Positions 8,107 to 17,360 are shown, numbered from the stretch's first letter. The stretch is DNA of 64,000 nt from Asticcacaulis sp. AC402 (GCF_000495835.1 NZ_AWGC01000028.1:1-64000), one strand, 5' to 3'. Numbers and translations: made by a program. The notes: generated by a model not told the origin, from the sequence alone.

Positions 8107-8943
8107 TTACGCTCTCGTCTGGTCGGGCTTCCTTATCAGGAAGGTAATGTGCGGGCAAAGCATCAGCTTCAGGAGGTTAATGTCGCTCACCGGACGTCCC
8201 AGCTTTTGGCCATAAGCAACGCATTGGTGGTGGAAGAAGTTGTCGCGCCGAATCAGGCCCTGCAGGTCGTGGCGCGCCGTGGTCATGGTGCGTAGCCGGT
8301 GGAACATCCATGAAAACACGTCGTAGGCGGCATGGAGTTCCTCCAGCCGCAGGCCGGCCTTAAGGGCCGAAGCCTTCAGGCCCAGAGGCGTGAAATTGTA
8401 AGTCGAATAGTCGTGGAACTGTTCCAGATAGCTGACAGCGCCAAACAGGACACCGTTGGGCTTTAACACCCGGGCGATTTCGGTGAAGGCGGCATCGAGG
8501 TCGCGGACGTGTTCGAAAACCTGGAACGAAAAGACAGCGTCGAAACTGGCTTCGTCATAGGGCAGGTGAAGGCCGTCATAAAAGTCGATATCGCTATTGG
8601 CCTGAGCCGCCGGACGCGCGCCTTCGGCCATGCCTTCGAGATAGTTGACGCCCCGCCAGACATACCCCATCCCCTCCAGCATGCCGCGATAGGCGCCGGT
8701 GCCGCAGCCGTAGTCGAGCACACTGGGCGCCTCGCCGTACAGCGCCTGGTGGGAGCGACTGAAACGGTCGGCCAGCTGTTCCGGCGATACCGGATCGGTC
8801 GAGGTCTGGCTGACGAACGGACCAATCTCCTTGCGCAGGGATCCGTCAATAATCAGGTCGTCACCATCCTGGAAAATACCGTCAAGCAGAGCTTTCAGGC
8901 CCGCCATGGTGGCTTGGGGAATGTCAGCGGAAGGTCCGTCCAT
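8107..8943 (-). CDS. SAM-dependent methyltransferase (class I)
   Basis: This 278-residue enzyme transfers a methyl group from S-adenosylmethionine. Motif I is VLDYGCGTGAYR (near residue 75). The acidic strand follows, and the Methyltransf_11-like motif FDAVFSFQVFEHVRDLD is near residue 135, then IARVLKPNGVLFGAVSYLEQ (motif III region). The C-terminal third is rich in aromatic and His residues (FFHHQCVAYGQ). The substrate is unknown. It lies 57 bp downstream of the giant RTX gene on the same strand, so the two may share a transcript, although no functional link is evident. Confidence 0.85.
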   Translation of the reverse strand: MDGPSADIPQATMAGLKALLDGIFQDGDDLIIDGSLRKEIGPFVSQTSTDPVSPEQLADRFSRSHQALYGEAPSVLDYGCGTGAYRGMLEGMGYVWRGVNYLEGMAEGARPAAQANSDIDFYDGLHLPYDEASFDAVFSFQVFEHVRDLDAAFTEIARVLKPNGVLFGAVSYLEQFHDYSTYNFTPLGLKASALKAGLRLEELHAAYDVFSWMFHRLRTMTTARHDLQGLIRRDNFFHHQCVAYGQKLGRPVSDINLLKLMLCPHITFLIRKPDQTRA

Positions 8944-8999
8944 GCCGCTCTATCTCACGTAAGATTCCACCAGGCAAGCCATGGCGCAGCCTTATCTCC

Positions 9000-11900
9000 C
9001 TACCAGACGATGTGAGCCAGCACGTCGGCAATCGTGGCACTGTTGACGGTAATGAGGTTGCCACCGCCCAGCGTGATCAGCACATTTCCGCCGGACTGGG
9101 TGACGAGGGCGTTGTTGGCGACCCCGCCCGTATAGGCGTTAATGTTGATCGTGTCGTTCTGCACCGCCGAAAAGTCGCTGATGGTGTCAGCCCCGCTGGC
9201 GGTTTCGAACAGGAACAGGTCGCTGCCCAGGCCACCGGCCAGGATGTCCGTTCCCCCCTTGCCATTGAGGGTGTTGTTGCCACTGTTACCGGTCAGGCTG
9301 TTGGCCTGGCTGTTGCCCGTGGCGTTGACATTAGCCGATCCCGTCAGGAAAATGGCCTCGGCATAGCGTCCGCTAAGGCTGTAGGTTACGGTCGAATAGA
9401 TGACATCCGTGCCCTCGCCGTTGGCCTCGACGACGTCATCTGTTGTGTTCTGAACATAGTAGGTGTCATTGCCCAGGCCGCCGGTCAGAACATTGATGCC
9501 GAAATTGCCGGTAAGGACGTTGTTGAACGCATTGCCGTTGCCATTAACCGCGGCTGACCCCGTCAGGGTCAGGTTCTCGACATTGGCCACCAGGCTGTGG
9601 CCCAGAGCGGTCATGACAAGGTCAATGCCTTCGCTGGCCAGTTCAGTGACCACATCGCCGGCATTGTCGACGACATAGGTATCGTTACCGGTGCCGCCGA
9701 TCATCGTGTCGGCACCGGCATCGCCGTCCAGGCTGTCGTGGCCGCCCAGGCCGGTGAGGATGTTCACGCCGCTATTACCGGTCAAGGTATTGGCATTGCC
9801 GTTGCCGGTGGCGTCGAGATTGGCAGCGCCGGCCAGGGTGAGGAATTCGATAAAGCGGCCAGCAAGGGAGTAGGTCACGGTCGAGATAATGGTGTCGGTG
9901 CCCGCGCCATTGGCTTCGACAACATTGTCGCCGCTGTTCTGGATGTAATAGGTGTCGTTGCCGGCCAGGCCCGACAGGACGTTGTTGCCATCGTTGCCGG
10001 TCAGGACGTTGTCGAGGCCATTGCCTGTACCGTTGACCGCGGCTGCGCCGGTCAGCAGCAGGTTTTCCACATTGGCGGCCAGGGTCCAGGTCAGGGCGGT
10101 CTCGACGGTATCGGTGCCTCCGGCGACGGCTTCGACGGTCGTGTCGCCGACGTTCTGGACGACATAGGTGTCATTGCCGGCCAGGCCAGTCAGCACGTTG
10201 TTGCCACTGTTGCCGACCAGCCGGTTGGCCAGTTCGTTGCCGCTGCCGTCGACATTGGCCGAACCGGTCAGGACCAGGTTTTCCACCTGGGTACCCAGGA
10301 AGTTGCGCGTCACCGCCGAGTAGACGACATCAATGCCGCCGCCCGCCGACTCGACGACGCTGTCACTCTGGCTCTGGACGTAGTAGCTGTCGTTGCCGCC
10401 AAGGCCCGACAGGACGTTGTTGGCGGAATTGCCGGTCAGCACGTTGTCGAGCGCATTGCCGATGCCGTTGATCACCGCGGCCCCCGTGAGGGTCAGGTTT
10501 TCAAGATCGGCTCCCAGAGTGTAGGTAATCGACGATTCAACCGTATCGGTGCCCGCCGCGGCGGTCTCGACAATGACGTCGCTCACGGCGTTGACGACAT
10601 AGGTGTCGTTGCCCAGTCCGCCCGTCAAGGTATCGCTTCCGGCGCCGCCGTCCAGCCGGTTGTTGCCGCCATTGCCGTTCAGGGCATTGGCGCTCCCGTT
10701 ACCGGTGGCGTTGATATCGGCCGAACCGGTCAGGGTCAGGAGCTCGACGACGCGCCCGGTCAGGTCGTAGCTGGCCGACGAAAGGATAACGTCGTTGCCC
10801 TGGCCCGCGCCTTCAACAACATTGTCGCCGCTGTTCTGGACGATATAGGTGTCGTCGCCCAGTCCGCCGCTCAGGATGTTGTTGGCACTGTTGCCGGTCA
10901 GGACGTTGTTCAACGCATTGCCCGTGCCATTTATCACGGCAGTTCCGATCAAGGTCAGATTTTCGAGGTTCGCGCCCAAGGTGTAGCTGGCGAGATTGGA
11001 CTCAACCGTGTCGCTGCCTTCGCCGAGGGCTTCGACGATGAGGTCCGTGACGGCGCTGACGACATAGGTGTCGTTGCCCAGGCCGCCGGTCAGGGTATCG
11101 TTACCGGTATTGCCGTCCAGGCGGTTGGCATTATTGTCGCCGGTCAGGCTGTCATTAAATGCCGAACCCAGGATTCCTTCGAAATTTGTCAGAAGGTCGT
11201 TGCCGTTACCGGTCGCCTGGGCCGCGCCCTGAAGCGCCAGGCTGACCGAAACAGAGCCCGGTGCGCTGGCGTAGCTAACGATATCGAAGCCAGCCTGGCC
11301 GTTCAGCGTGTCATTGCCGGCGCCGCCGTCGATAGAATCGTCGCTGCTGCTGCCGGCGTAACTATCGTTGCCGCTGCCCAGGATTCGGTACAGGCTGCCG
11401 CCCGCCAGCGTCACGTTGAGGCTTTCGAACGACGCGAAGGTGTTGACGCCGATCGTCAGGGTCACACCGGACCAGACCAGGTTCAGGCCCGACAGGCCGC
11501 TCAGGTTCAGGTTCAGATGGTCGATCCCCGTACCGCCCGACAGGTTCAACCGGTTGCCGGCTGTGGCCAGGGCATTGCCGTCGACGTTCATGATATCGTC
11601 GCCGCGCCCCATGGTGTAGGCAATGCGCTCCATGCCGTTGAACTGGGTGCGGTTACTGCCTTCGTTGTAGAGGTCGCCATAGAAACGCGCGCCGCCATCA
11701 TTGTAGATGTTGCTGGTAACGCCGGCATCCTGGCTGTTATTGCGCACCGTCAGGAAATCGTAGCCACCGCCGCCCTCGACATACTGATATCCCATGGCGT
11801 CGTTTAGGGTGATGGCATCGTCGCCGCCCGCCAGCCGGAACTGTTCACTCGTCGCGGTCGTGCGTGTGACGGTGTCATTGCCACTGCCGAGCGTCACATT

Positions 11901-14006
11901 GAAGTATTCAAAACTGAGCAGGCTGAGGCGGGTACTGGTCAGCGAGGTTTCATTGAGGACGATGTCGGCCGTCAGGGCGCTCAGATTGGCGCTGAGGCTG
12001 TCGATGCCGGCGCTGGCATCGAAGGCAATGCTGGTATTGCTGTTGAGCAGAGGTGTGCCGTCCAGGGTCAGGTTCTCATTGCCAGAGCCGGCGATGACGC
12101 TCAGGTTTTCTGTGCCGTTGTACTGGGTGCGATTAGTGTCGTTATAGATATCGCCGTAAAAACGGATGCCTGCGTCGCTATAGATGGTGTGGCCGATATT
12201 GGCGGTCACGGTGTGATTGTCGATGCTGAGGCTGTCGTCACCGCCTCCGGCTTCGACGTACTGGTAGCCCGCAGCGCTGGTCAGGGTGACGGTGTCGTTG
12301 CCGCCCGCCATGCGCCAGCTCTGGTTGTTGGCGCCGGCGACCGTCACGCTGTCATTGCCGCTGCCCATATAGATATTGCCGTAGATTTCGAAGCCATTGA
12401 GCGCCAAACGATCGGCCGTGAGGCTGTTGTTGAGCACGGTGATGTCGGTTGTGATAACCGACAGATTGGCTGTGGTCAGGCTGTCTGTTCCGGCACCGGC
12501 GTCGATATCGGCGCTGTTGGCCAAGGTCGCGAGGGGGCCGCCGTCGAAGGTGAACGCGTCATCGCCTGTCCCCATCCGGTAGACGAGCACCTCTGTCCCG
12601 TTGTATTGCGTGCGGTTGCCGCCATCATTGTACAGGTCGCCGTAGAAGCGTGCACCACTGTCGTTATAAACGGTGCTCGACACACCCGCCGTCTGGGTTG
12701 AGTTGTCGACCGACAGGGTATCGAACCCGCCGGCCAGTTCGACGTACTGATAACCATGGGCGCCATTCAGGGTCACGCTATCGTTGCCGGCGCCCAGGCG
12801 CAGATCCTGTCCGGCGGTTTCGGTCAGGGTTACGCTGTCATTGCCGCTGCCGAAGGTCACGCCATAACTGACGAAGCCCAGTAGGCTCAGGCGGCTCGTC
12901 GTCAGGGAGGCGTTGTTCAGGACGATGTCGGTGGTGATGACCCCCAGGTTCGCCGACAGGTGGTTGCCTCCGGCGCCGGCGTCGACATAGACGGTGTTGG
13001 CCGCAACCGCCAACGGACCGGCGTCGAGGATCAGGGTATCGCTGCCTGAGCCCATAGAGTAGGTCAGGTTCTCAACGGCGTTATATTGCGTGCGATTGCC
13101 GGCGTCATTGTAGAGGTCGCCATAAAAGTCAACGCCGCCGTTGTTGTACAAGGTGCTGGTGACCGCGACCGTCTGCGCGGAATTGTTCACCGTCAGGCTG
13201 TCCTGGCCCGCCCCCATGGCGACATACTGGTAACCCAGGGCGCCGTTGAAGGTGACGCTGTCATTACCATTGCCGAGGACCAGATTCTGGCCGCCCGTAT
13301 TGTTCAGAGTGACGCTGTCATTGCCGCTGCCGAAGGTGACATTGTAGGTGGTGAAGTTCTTTAGCGACAACCGGCTGGTGGTCAGAGACGCATTGGTCAT
13401 AACTATGTTGGTGGAAACGACCCCCAGATTGGCGTTCAACGTATTCACGCCACCGCCCGCATTTACGGCAACATTGGTGTTCGACGCGGCGAGAGGGCCT
13501 CCGTCCATGATGAGCGTGTCGTTCCCCAGGCCCATCGTGTAGTTGATTTTCTCGATACCATTATACTGAACACGGTTTGTGTCGTGGTAAAGGTCGCCAT
13601 AGAAGTCGACGCCGCCATTGTTGTACAAGGTGCTGGTAACCCCCACAAGCTGCGCGGCGGCATTGACGTTCAGCGTATCCTTGCCGGCGCCGCCTTCGAC
13701 ATAGATGTAGCCCGTTGGATTGTTGTAGGTGAAGACATCGTCGCCGGGGCTGTTGCGCAGTCCGCCATGGCCAGTCACCAGCTTTTGGGATTGGTCGACG
13801 ATGGCGGCGATAGTGGGCGTGCCCAGACTCTCAAGCGTCAAGGCGGGAGCGGTGGTGATCACGCGGAAAGGGCTGTCATCAAGCGACGGCAGGAGGCTGC
13901 TATGGATCTTGCCATCGTAGATTCGTGATGCTGGGCTGCCATTGAGATCGATGGCGTTGGCGACACCGCCGGTGCGGCCGGAATGATCGACAAAAAGTGA
14001 AGGCAT
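9000..14006 (-). CDS. Giant RTX calcium-binding protein with five ~160-residue internal repeats
   Basis: This is a predicted secreted protein of 1668 residues with no classical signal peptide, as expected for type I secretion. Residues ~1-98 are unique. Residues 99-257, 258-417, 418-579, 580-738 and 739-885 are five homologous repeats. Each starts GY.YVE.GGG.D.L, has a central FYGDLYND..NRTQYNG.E core, and ends with GSGNDSVT and GNDSVTLN-like calcium-loop motifs. From ~885 to the end there are classical RTX nonapeptides (GGAGNDTLNG) and eight modules of the type GNDTYVVQN.GD.VVE...GTD. Each module is followed by VENL.LTGSA.VNGTGN. The C-terminus has the FETASGADTISDF.. pattern seen in type I substrates. 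A surface or matrix role is inferred. No type I exporter is in the window. Confidence 0.88.
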   Translation of the reverse strand: MPSLFVDHSGRTGGVANAIDLNGSPASRIYDGKIHSSLLPSLDDSPFRVITTAPALTLESLGTPTIAAIVDQSQKLVTGHGGLRNSPGDDVFTYNNPTGYIYVEGGAGKDTLNVNAAAQLVGVTSTLYNNGGVDFYGDLYHDTNRVQYNGIEKINYTMGLGNDTLIMDGGPLAASNTNVAVNAGGGVNTLNANLGVVSTNIVMTNASLTTSRLSLKNFTTYNVTFGSGNDSVTLNNTGGQNLVLGNGNDSVTFNGALGYQYVAMGAGQDSLTVNNSAQTVAVTSTLYNNGGVDFYGDLYNDAGNRTQYNAVENLTYSMGSGSDTLILDAGPLAVAANTVYVDAGAGGNHLSANLGVITTDIVLNNASLTTSRLSLLGFVSYGVTFGSGNDSVTLTETAGQDLRLGAGNDSVTLNGAHGYQYVELAGGFDTLSVDNSTQTAGVSSTVYNDSGARFYGDLYNDGGNRTQYNGTEVLVYRMGTGDDAFTFDGGPLATLANSADIDAGAGTDSLTTANLSVITTDITVLNNSLTADRLALNGFEIYGNIYMGSGNDSVTVAGANNQSWRMAGGNDTVTLTSAAGYQYVEAGGGDDSLSIDNHTVTANIGHTIYSDAGIRFYGDIYNDTNRTQYNGTENLSVIAGSGNENLTLDGTPLLNSNTSIAFDASAGIDSLSANLSALTADIVLNETSLTSTRLSLLSFEYFNVTLGSGNDTVTRTTATSEQFRLAGGDDAITLNDAMGYQYVEGGGGYDFLTVRNNSQDAGVTSNIYNDGGARFYGDLYNEGSNRTQFNGMERIAYTMGRGDDIMNVDGNALATAGNRLNLSGGTGIDHLNLNLSGLSGLNLVWSGVTLTIGVNTFASFESLNVTLAGGSLYRILGSGNDSYAGSSSDDSIDGGAGNDTLNGQAGFDIVSYASAPGSVSVSLALQGAAQATGNGNDLLTNFEGILGSAFNDSLTGDNNANRLDGNTGNDTLTGGLGNDTYVVSAVTDLIVEALGEGSDTVESNLASYTLGANLENLTLIGTAVINGTGNALNNVLTGNSANNILSGGLGDDTYIVQNSGDNVVEGAGQGNDVILSSASYDLTGRVVELLTLTGSADINATGNGSANALNGNGGNNRLDGGAGSDTLTGGLGNDTYVVNAVSDVIVETAAAGTDTVESSITYTLGADLENLTLTGAAVINGIGNALDNVLTGNSANNVLSGLGGNDSYYVQSQSDSVVESAGGGIDVVYSAVTRNFLGTQVENLVLTGSANVDGSGNELANRLVGNSGNNVLTGLAGNDTYVVQNVGDTTVEAVAGGTDTVETALTWTLAANVENLLLTGAAAVNGTGNGLDNVLTGNDGNNVLSGLAGNDTYYIQNSGDNVVEANGAGTDTIISTVTYSLAGRFIEFLTLAGAANLDATGNGNANTLTGNSGVNILTGLGGHDSLDGDAGADTMIGGTGNDTYVVDNAGDVVTELASEGIDLVMTALGHSLVANVENLTLTGSAAVNGNGNAFNNVLTGNFGINVLTGGLGNDTYYVQNTTDDVVEANGEGTDVIYSTVTYSLSGRYAEAIFLTGSANVNATGNSQANSLTGNSGNNTLNGKGGTDILAGGLGSDLFLFETASGADTISDFSAVQNDTININAYTGGVANNALVTQSGGNVLITLGGGNLITVNSATIADVLAHIVW

Positions 14007-14321
14007 GGTCTTTTCCTTGAATTATGGTCGGGCGGGCGTGGGCGCGGCATCGCCGCGTATCCGGAAAAATGACAGGCTACTTTGACGCAAGGTCGCAGTT
14101 GTAACGCGGGGGCCGCACCGAAATTGGACGCCAGGCGCGGAATCTACAAAATTAAGGTTGGGTTAAGAGTTTACCGGAACGCCGTTCTGTTGGCTACAGA
14201 AAACGCCTGAGCTTTGATCCACTTTCTTGTCACGCCGCTGGCAAAATGGTTAATGACAATCAGGGGGCGCGAGGTTACTGTTTGATCAGGTCGACATGCA
14301 ACGGGGTGCGGGGGACAGGTT
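14007..14321. promoter_or_regulatory. Divergent intergenic region between the RTX gene and the LuxR-type gene
   Basis: This 315-bp stretch has no gene. It separates two divergently transcribed genes and must contain both promoters. A GGAAAAGACC sequence just before the RTX ATG can serve as its ribosome binding site. I could not assign -35/-10 boxes with confidence. Confidence 0.4.
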
Positions 14322-14993
14322 TTGAGCGGCAGGCCAACGGGAATAGGCGCATTAACCGAACGCCAGAAGGAAGTTCTGCGTCTGATTGCGCGCCACCATC
14401 AGGAGAAGGAGATTGCCCGGCTCCTGAAGATAAGCGTTCCGACAGTGAAAGACCATGCTGCAACGGCGCGACGCCATCTCGGCGTTACCACCACGCGCAA
14501 GGCGGCTATGCTTCTGGTCGAATACGAAACCGGTGGAGCTATACCCGGCGAAGGGTATACGCCGGGGCCAGTCGCCACTTCACCCGATGACCTGTCACAG
14601 TCACAATATGAGCCAAACATTCCTTCCCAACGACGACTACCTGATCATCACCTATCACGAGCTGGAGATGGCCTGGCGGATGCTCGCTTCACCCGAGAAG
14701 CTGGAACAGATTACGGATACCCTGGATTCGGTCCGGCAACTGAACCGCAGCTACGGGCCGGAGAAAGCCATCTTCACTATGGTCTCAGCGACGGCGTGGC
14801 TGACGCAGGACGAGTCGGCGTAAGGGCGGAAACGGGGTTCATTCTTCGGCTGAAAGCGTTGTCGCTTCCGATGTGGCTGTTGCTGGTTCTGGCGACGGCC
14901 GTGGGGTCCATCATCCTCATGGCGGTCATCTTGTCACTCACCCTGGGGACCCTCGGCGTTATTCAGCAGATTACACACTACTTCGGCTGGTGA
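14322..14993 (+). CDS. LuxR-type HTH regulator with C-terminal membrane helix
   Basis: Residues ~10-65 form a GerE/LuxR helix-turn-helix (LTERQKEVLRLIARHHQEKEI ... ISVPTVKDHAATARRHLGV). There is no receiver domain. The C-terminus (about 183-213, MWLLLVLATAVGSIILMAVI) is one transmembrane helix, so this is a membrane-tethered DNA-binding protein. That architecture recurs in Caulobacterales and Sphingomonadales. The start is TTG at 14322, preceded by gggggacagg. The linker (residues ~96-170) has poor third-position GC in this frame, while a different frame over the same bases (14608-14823) has strong coding bias. Part of the linker may therefore be a by-product of an overlapping gene. Confidence 0.65.
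   Translation: MSGRPTGIGALTERQKEVLRLIARHHQEKEIARLLKISVPTVKDHAATARRHLGVTTTRKAAMLLVEYETGGAIPGEGYTPGPVATSPDDLSQSQYEPNIPSQRRLPDHHLSRAGDGLADARFTREAGTDYGYPGFGPATEPQLRAGESHLHYGLSDGVADAGRVGVRAETGFILRLKALSLPMWLLLVLATAVGSIILMAVILSLTLGTLGVIQQITHYFGW
14608..14823 (+). CDS. Possible small overlapping gene (71 residues) inside the LuxR-type ORF
   Basis: This frame reads MSQTFLPNDDYLIITYHELE and ends WLTQDESA before a TAA. By eye its codons mostly end in G or C, as real genes here do, whereas the LuxR frame over the same bases does not. The predicted protein is acidic, helical and soluble, and I do not recognise a family. It has only a weak ribosome binding site. It could be a true small gene embedded between the HTH and membrane parts, or chance bias. 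Confidence 0.4.
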   Translation: MSQTFLPNDDYLIITYHELEMAWRMLASPEKLEQITDTLDSVRQLNRSYGPEKAIFTMVSATAWLTQDESA

Positions 14994-15033
14994 GCACGCC
15001 AGTCGGCGGTTCTCAGCAGTTAGGGTTATCACG

Positions 15034-15378
15034 ATGAAAAGAGCGGATATGGTGCGTTACGGCACCGAACAACTGTTCAACGCGGAAAATGCCATCGAGT
15101 TGGCGCTATGTCAGTCGGCGACGCTCATAAGCGAGCTAAGCCGGATGCGCATGGAAGCGCGATTGTCGGCCGTGGTCGGCCAGGATGCGCTTGACTCTGC
15201 GGCGGACGTCATTCTCAAATTGACCGAGGCGCGTCGCGCCATTGTCCAGACCCACGGTCACCTCAACGACGTCAAGGTGCAGATCGGTTGTGGAGCGGTC
15301 GCCGCCGGTGACGTCGAAAAGCCCCCCAAGCCGACATCCGCTGGCATGTTGCAGCCCCTGGCTGTGGCTGCCGAATAA
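15034..15378 (+). CDS. Hypothetical small helical protein
   Basis: This protein has 114 residues (MKRADMVRYGTEQLFNAENA). It looks mainly alpha-helical and soluble, with a heptad-like central part (IELALCQSATLISELSRMRMEARLSAVV) and an Ala/Pro-rich tail. I do not recognise a domain. It lies 41 bp after the LuxR/TM gene and 8 bp before a membrane protein gene on the same strand, so the three probably form one operon. Codon usage is typical for the window, which supports it being real. Confidence 0.65.
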   Translation: MKRADMVRYGTEQLFNAENAIELALCQSATLISELSRMRMEARLSAVVGQDALDSAADVILKLTEARRAIVQTHGHLNDVKVQIGCGAVAAGDVEKPPKPTSAGMLQPLAVAAE

Positions 15379-15386
15379 GGAGACGC

Positions 15387-15860
15387 ATGTATTATACCTG
15401 GGCTATCGTCTCCCGATTCTGGGGATTTATCATCGTACCCTATGCCCTCGTGCGTGGCGGCCCCGCGGAAAGATGCGGCGCCGCCATTTACGGTTTGGCG
15501 TGGGCGGCGACCTTCTTTTCCCAGAGCCGCGACGGTAACGGACCGGGCATATGGGTTTTCGTCATCGATGCCCTGATGATGCTGGCGTTTATCGTCCTCT
15601 CGGCGGTGACCCGCAAGATATGGACCTTGTTTGCGGCGGCCTTCGCCATGGCAGCGGTGCTGTGTCATATCGCCGGCATGATTGGTCAGGTCAATGTGGT
15701 GACCTATGTCACGGGGATCATGTTGTGGGGCGCCTATGGCATGCTGGTGGCACTGACAGGGGGCATGATCAGTCATGAACTGGAGATGCGGCGTAAGCGC
15801 CTCCAAACGGCGAGATCCCAGGGCGGGACGCGTTTAGATGGAATCAAAGCCCCGCCCTAA
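15387..15860 (+). CDS. Hypothetical four-helix membrane protein, C-terminus encoded by a repeat
   Basis: This 157-residue inner membrane protein has hydrophobic segments near residues 5-22, 30-45, 52-70, 73-95 and 100-125. A charged tail (ELEMRRKRLQTARSQ) follows. A clear AAGGAG ribosome binding site stands 5-6 bases before the ATG. The last ~13 codons (GGTRLDGIKAPP and stop, from 15820) are made of sequence belonging to repeat family 1, whose first palindrome contains agggcggg...cccgccct. The native C-terminus has apparently been replaced or extended by the element. Function unknown. Confidence 0.7.
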   Translation: MYYTWAIVSRFWGFIIVPYALVRGGPAERCGAAIYGLAWAATFFSQSRDGNGPGIWVFVIDALMMLAFIVLSAVTRKIWTLFAAAFAMAAVLCHIAGMIGQVNVVTYVTGIMLWGAYGMLVALTGGMISHELEMRRKRLQTARSQGGTRLDGIKAPP

Positions 15861-15937
15861 CGTTTTGTTTTGTCGCGCAAGTTTTCCGGAAACGGGGACG
15901 CCCGTGCGGTGGCGTCCACTTTATCGGATTTCGCTCT
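15820..15937. repeat. Dispersed palindromic repeat family 1, full copy overlapping a gene end
   Basis: This copy shows the bipartite structure: a first palindrome (15820-15861), the linker cgttttgttttgtcgcgca, and a second part ending ccactttatcggatttcgctct. It overlaps the last 41 bases of the upstream membrane protein gene. Confidence 0.8.
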
Positions 15938-16276
15938 CGTCCTGCATCACACGGTCGTCTGAAAATGGGTAAACAGCGGTCTGGGAACTTGTCCGCAGTT
16001 CGATAGCCGACATCCAGCCCTGGGGAAACCGTGCAGGCAGATGTTCGGGTAAATGGAAACCTTTCACTGAATTTGTGCCCAGAATTTGTTCCCAGAATTT
16101 GTGCCCAGAATTCCTGCCCAGACTTCCTGCCCAGACTTCCTGATTGTGGTTTGCCTGGTCACTCCACGCCCGAGTGATCTGCGGTTCTTCCGGGATCGTA
16201 CCGGACGGGATAAAGCCATTGCTTTACGATTGCCCGAAGCCTACCGGTAAGCACCGGATACCACCTGGAGACCCGA
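15861..16276. other. Intergenic region with repeat family 1 and a 13-bp tandem repeat
   Basis: No gene is supported. It holds the second half of a family-1 repeat (to 15937), a stretch without visible structure, the 13-bp tandem array (16069-16146), and the leader of the efflux operon with a GGAGA ribosome binding site just before 16277. Confidence 0.6.
16069..16146. repeat. Tandem repeat of a 13-bp unit (six copies)
   Basis: Units read gaatttgtgccca, gaatttgttccca, gaatttgtgccca, gaattcctgccca, gacttcctgccca and a last, diverged gacttcctgattg. The gradual change along the array suggests stepwise slippage. It lies 130 bp upstream of the efflux operon and could affect its leader. Confidence 0.9.
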
Positions 16277-17356
16277 ATGCTTGCAAAGTCGCGGCCAAAG
16301 TCCTGGCTTTTTATCCTTGGTGTTGTGGCTGCCTGCCTCCTCGCCGGCGCCGTTTGGTTTATGGTATCGCGTCCCACCACGGTCGCTGTCCTGGAGATTA
16401 AACCCGCCACAACCGAAATCGGGCTTTCGGTCGTCGGCCGCGTCCGCCCAGCCGACCTGGTCCAGGTGACGTCGTTAAATGCCGGACAGGTTATTCAGCT
16501 TCTGGCCGACAATGGCGACCGCGTCGAGGCAGGCGCGGCGTTGGCGGTTGTACGCTCGACCGTCGAACAGGCCCAGACCCAGGCCAATGCCGCCCGCGAG
16601 CGCGCCGTGCGCGCCGAGGCCGTGGAGGCGCGGCAGTCCTATGACCGGACGCGAACGCTGGCCGACAAGGGGTTCGCTGCCCCCGCCGCGCTGGACATTG
16701 CGCGCGCCAAGCTCAATGCCGCCGAGGCCAATCTGGCCGCCGCTATCGCTGACGTGAAGGCGGCTGCCGAACGCACGCGTGAGTTCACCATCCGGGCGCC
16801 CATGGACGGCACGGTTCTGCTTCGCCCCATCGACAATGGTCAGGTCGTCGCAGCCGGCGAAACCCTGTTCGAGGTGGGCTCGGATGCCGGCACGGAGATC
16901 TGGGCGGAGGTCGACGAAACCTATGCCGACGATCTGCAGCCAGGTATGCCGGCGCGCGCCGCCCTGTCGGGTTCCGAGACGATGTTTGGCGCCCGGCTAA
17001 GCGAAGTGTCGCCGAGGGTCGACGCTTCGACCGGGGGGCGCCAGGTCCGGCTGGTCCCTGACACCACTGCTGTCTTGCCGCCGGGCCGTTCGGTTGACGT
17101 TACTGTGGTGCTCAGCCAACGTCCGAACGCCATTGTGATCCCGCGCAAGGCCGTTATGGACGCAACCGCCGGTCCGAAGGTCTATGTCGTCGACAACGAG
17201 GGCGTCGTGCGTGTGCGCGAGGTGGCCATCCTGCGCTGGCCCTCCGTCAATGCCATTGTGGAAAAGGGCCTGAAAGCGGGTGACCGCATCGTCCTAGACC
17301 CGTCGTTGGTCCGCAACGAACAACGGGTCCGCCCTGTCCCCGCCGGCGGGCAATGA
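16277..17356 (+). CDS. HlyD/MacA-like membrane fusion protein of an ABC efflux system
   Basis: This 359-residue periplasmic adaptor links an inner membrane ABC transporter to an outer membrane channel. Residues ~10-30 are a signal anchor (LFILGVVAACLLAGAVWFMV). A biotinyl-lipoyl half-motif (GQVIQLLADNGDRVEAGAALA), an alpha-helical hairpin (QAQTQANAARERAVRAEA...) and the second lipoyl half (IRAPMDGTVLLRPIDNGQ) follow in order. Beta-barrel and membrane-proximal domains come last. It heads a three-gene operon: four bases separate it from the permease, and the permease and ATPase overlap by four. The substrate is unknown; macrolides, peptides or lipoproteins are all possible by analogy. Confidence 0.88.
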   Translation: MLAKSRPKSWLFILGVVAACLLAGAVWFMVSRPTTVAVLEIKPATTEIGLSVVGRVRPADLVQVTSLNAGQVIQLLADNGDRVEAGAALAVVRSTVEQAQTQANAARERAVRAEAVEARQSYDRTRTLADKGFAAPAALDIARAKLNAAEANLAAAIADVKAAAERTREFTIRAPMDGTVLLRPIDNGQVVAAGETLFEVGSDAGTEIWAEVDETYADDLQPGMPARAALSGSETMFGARLSEVSPRVDASTGGRQVRLVPDTTAVLPPGRSVDVTVVLSQRPNAIVIPRKAVMDATAGPKVYVVDNEGVVRVREVAILRWPSVNAIVEKGLKAGDRIVLDPSLVRNEQRVRPVPAGGQ

Positions 17357-17360
17357 CATC

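Noticed and set aside
9597-11807. 736-residue open frame on the plus strand inside the RTX gene
   Set aside because: It is antisense to the repetitive RTX coding sequence. Its repeats mirror those of the real gene and it has no ribosome binding site or family resemblance.
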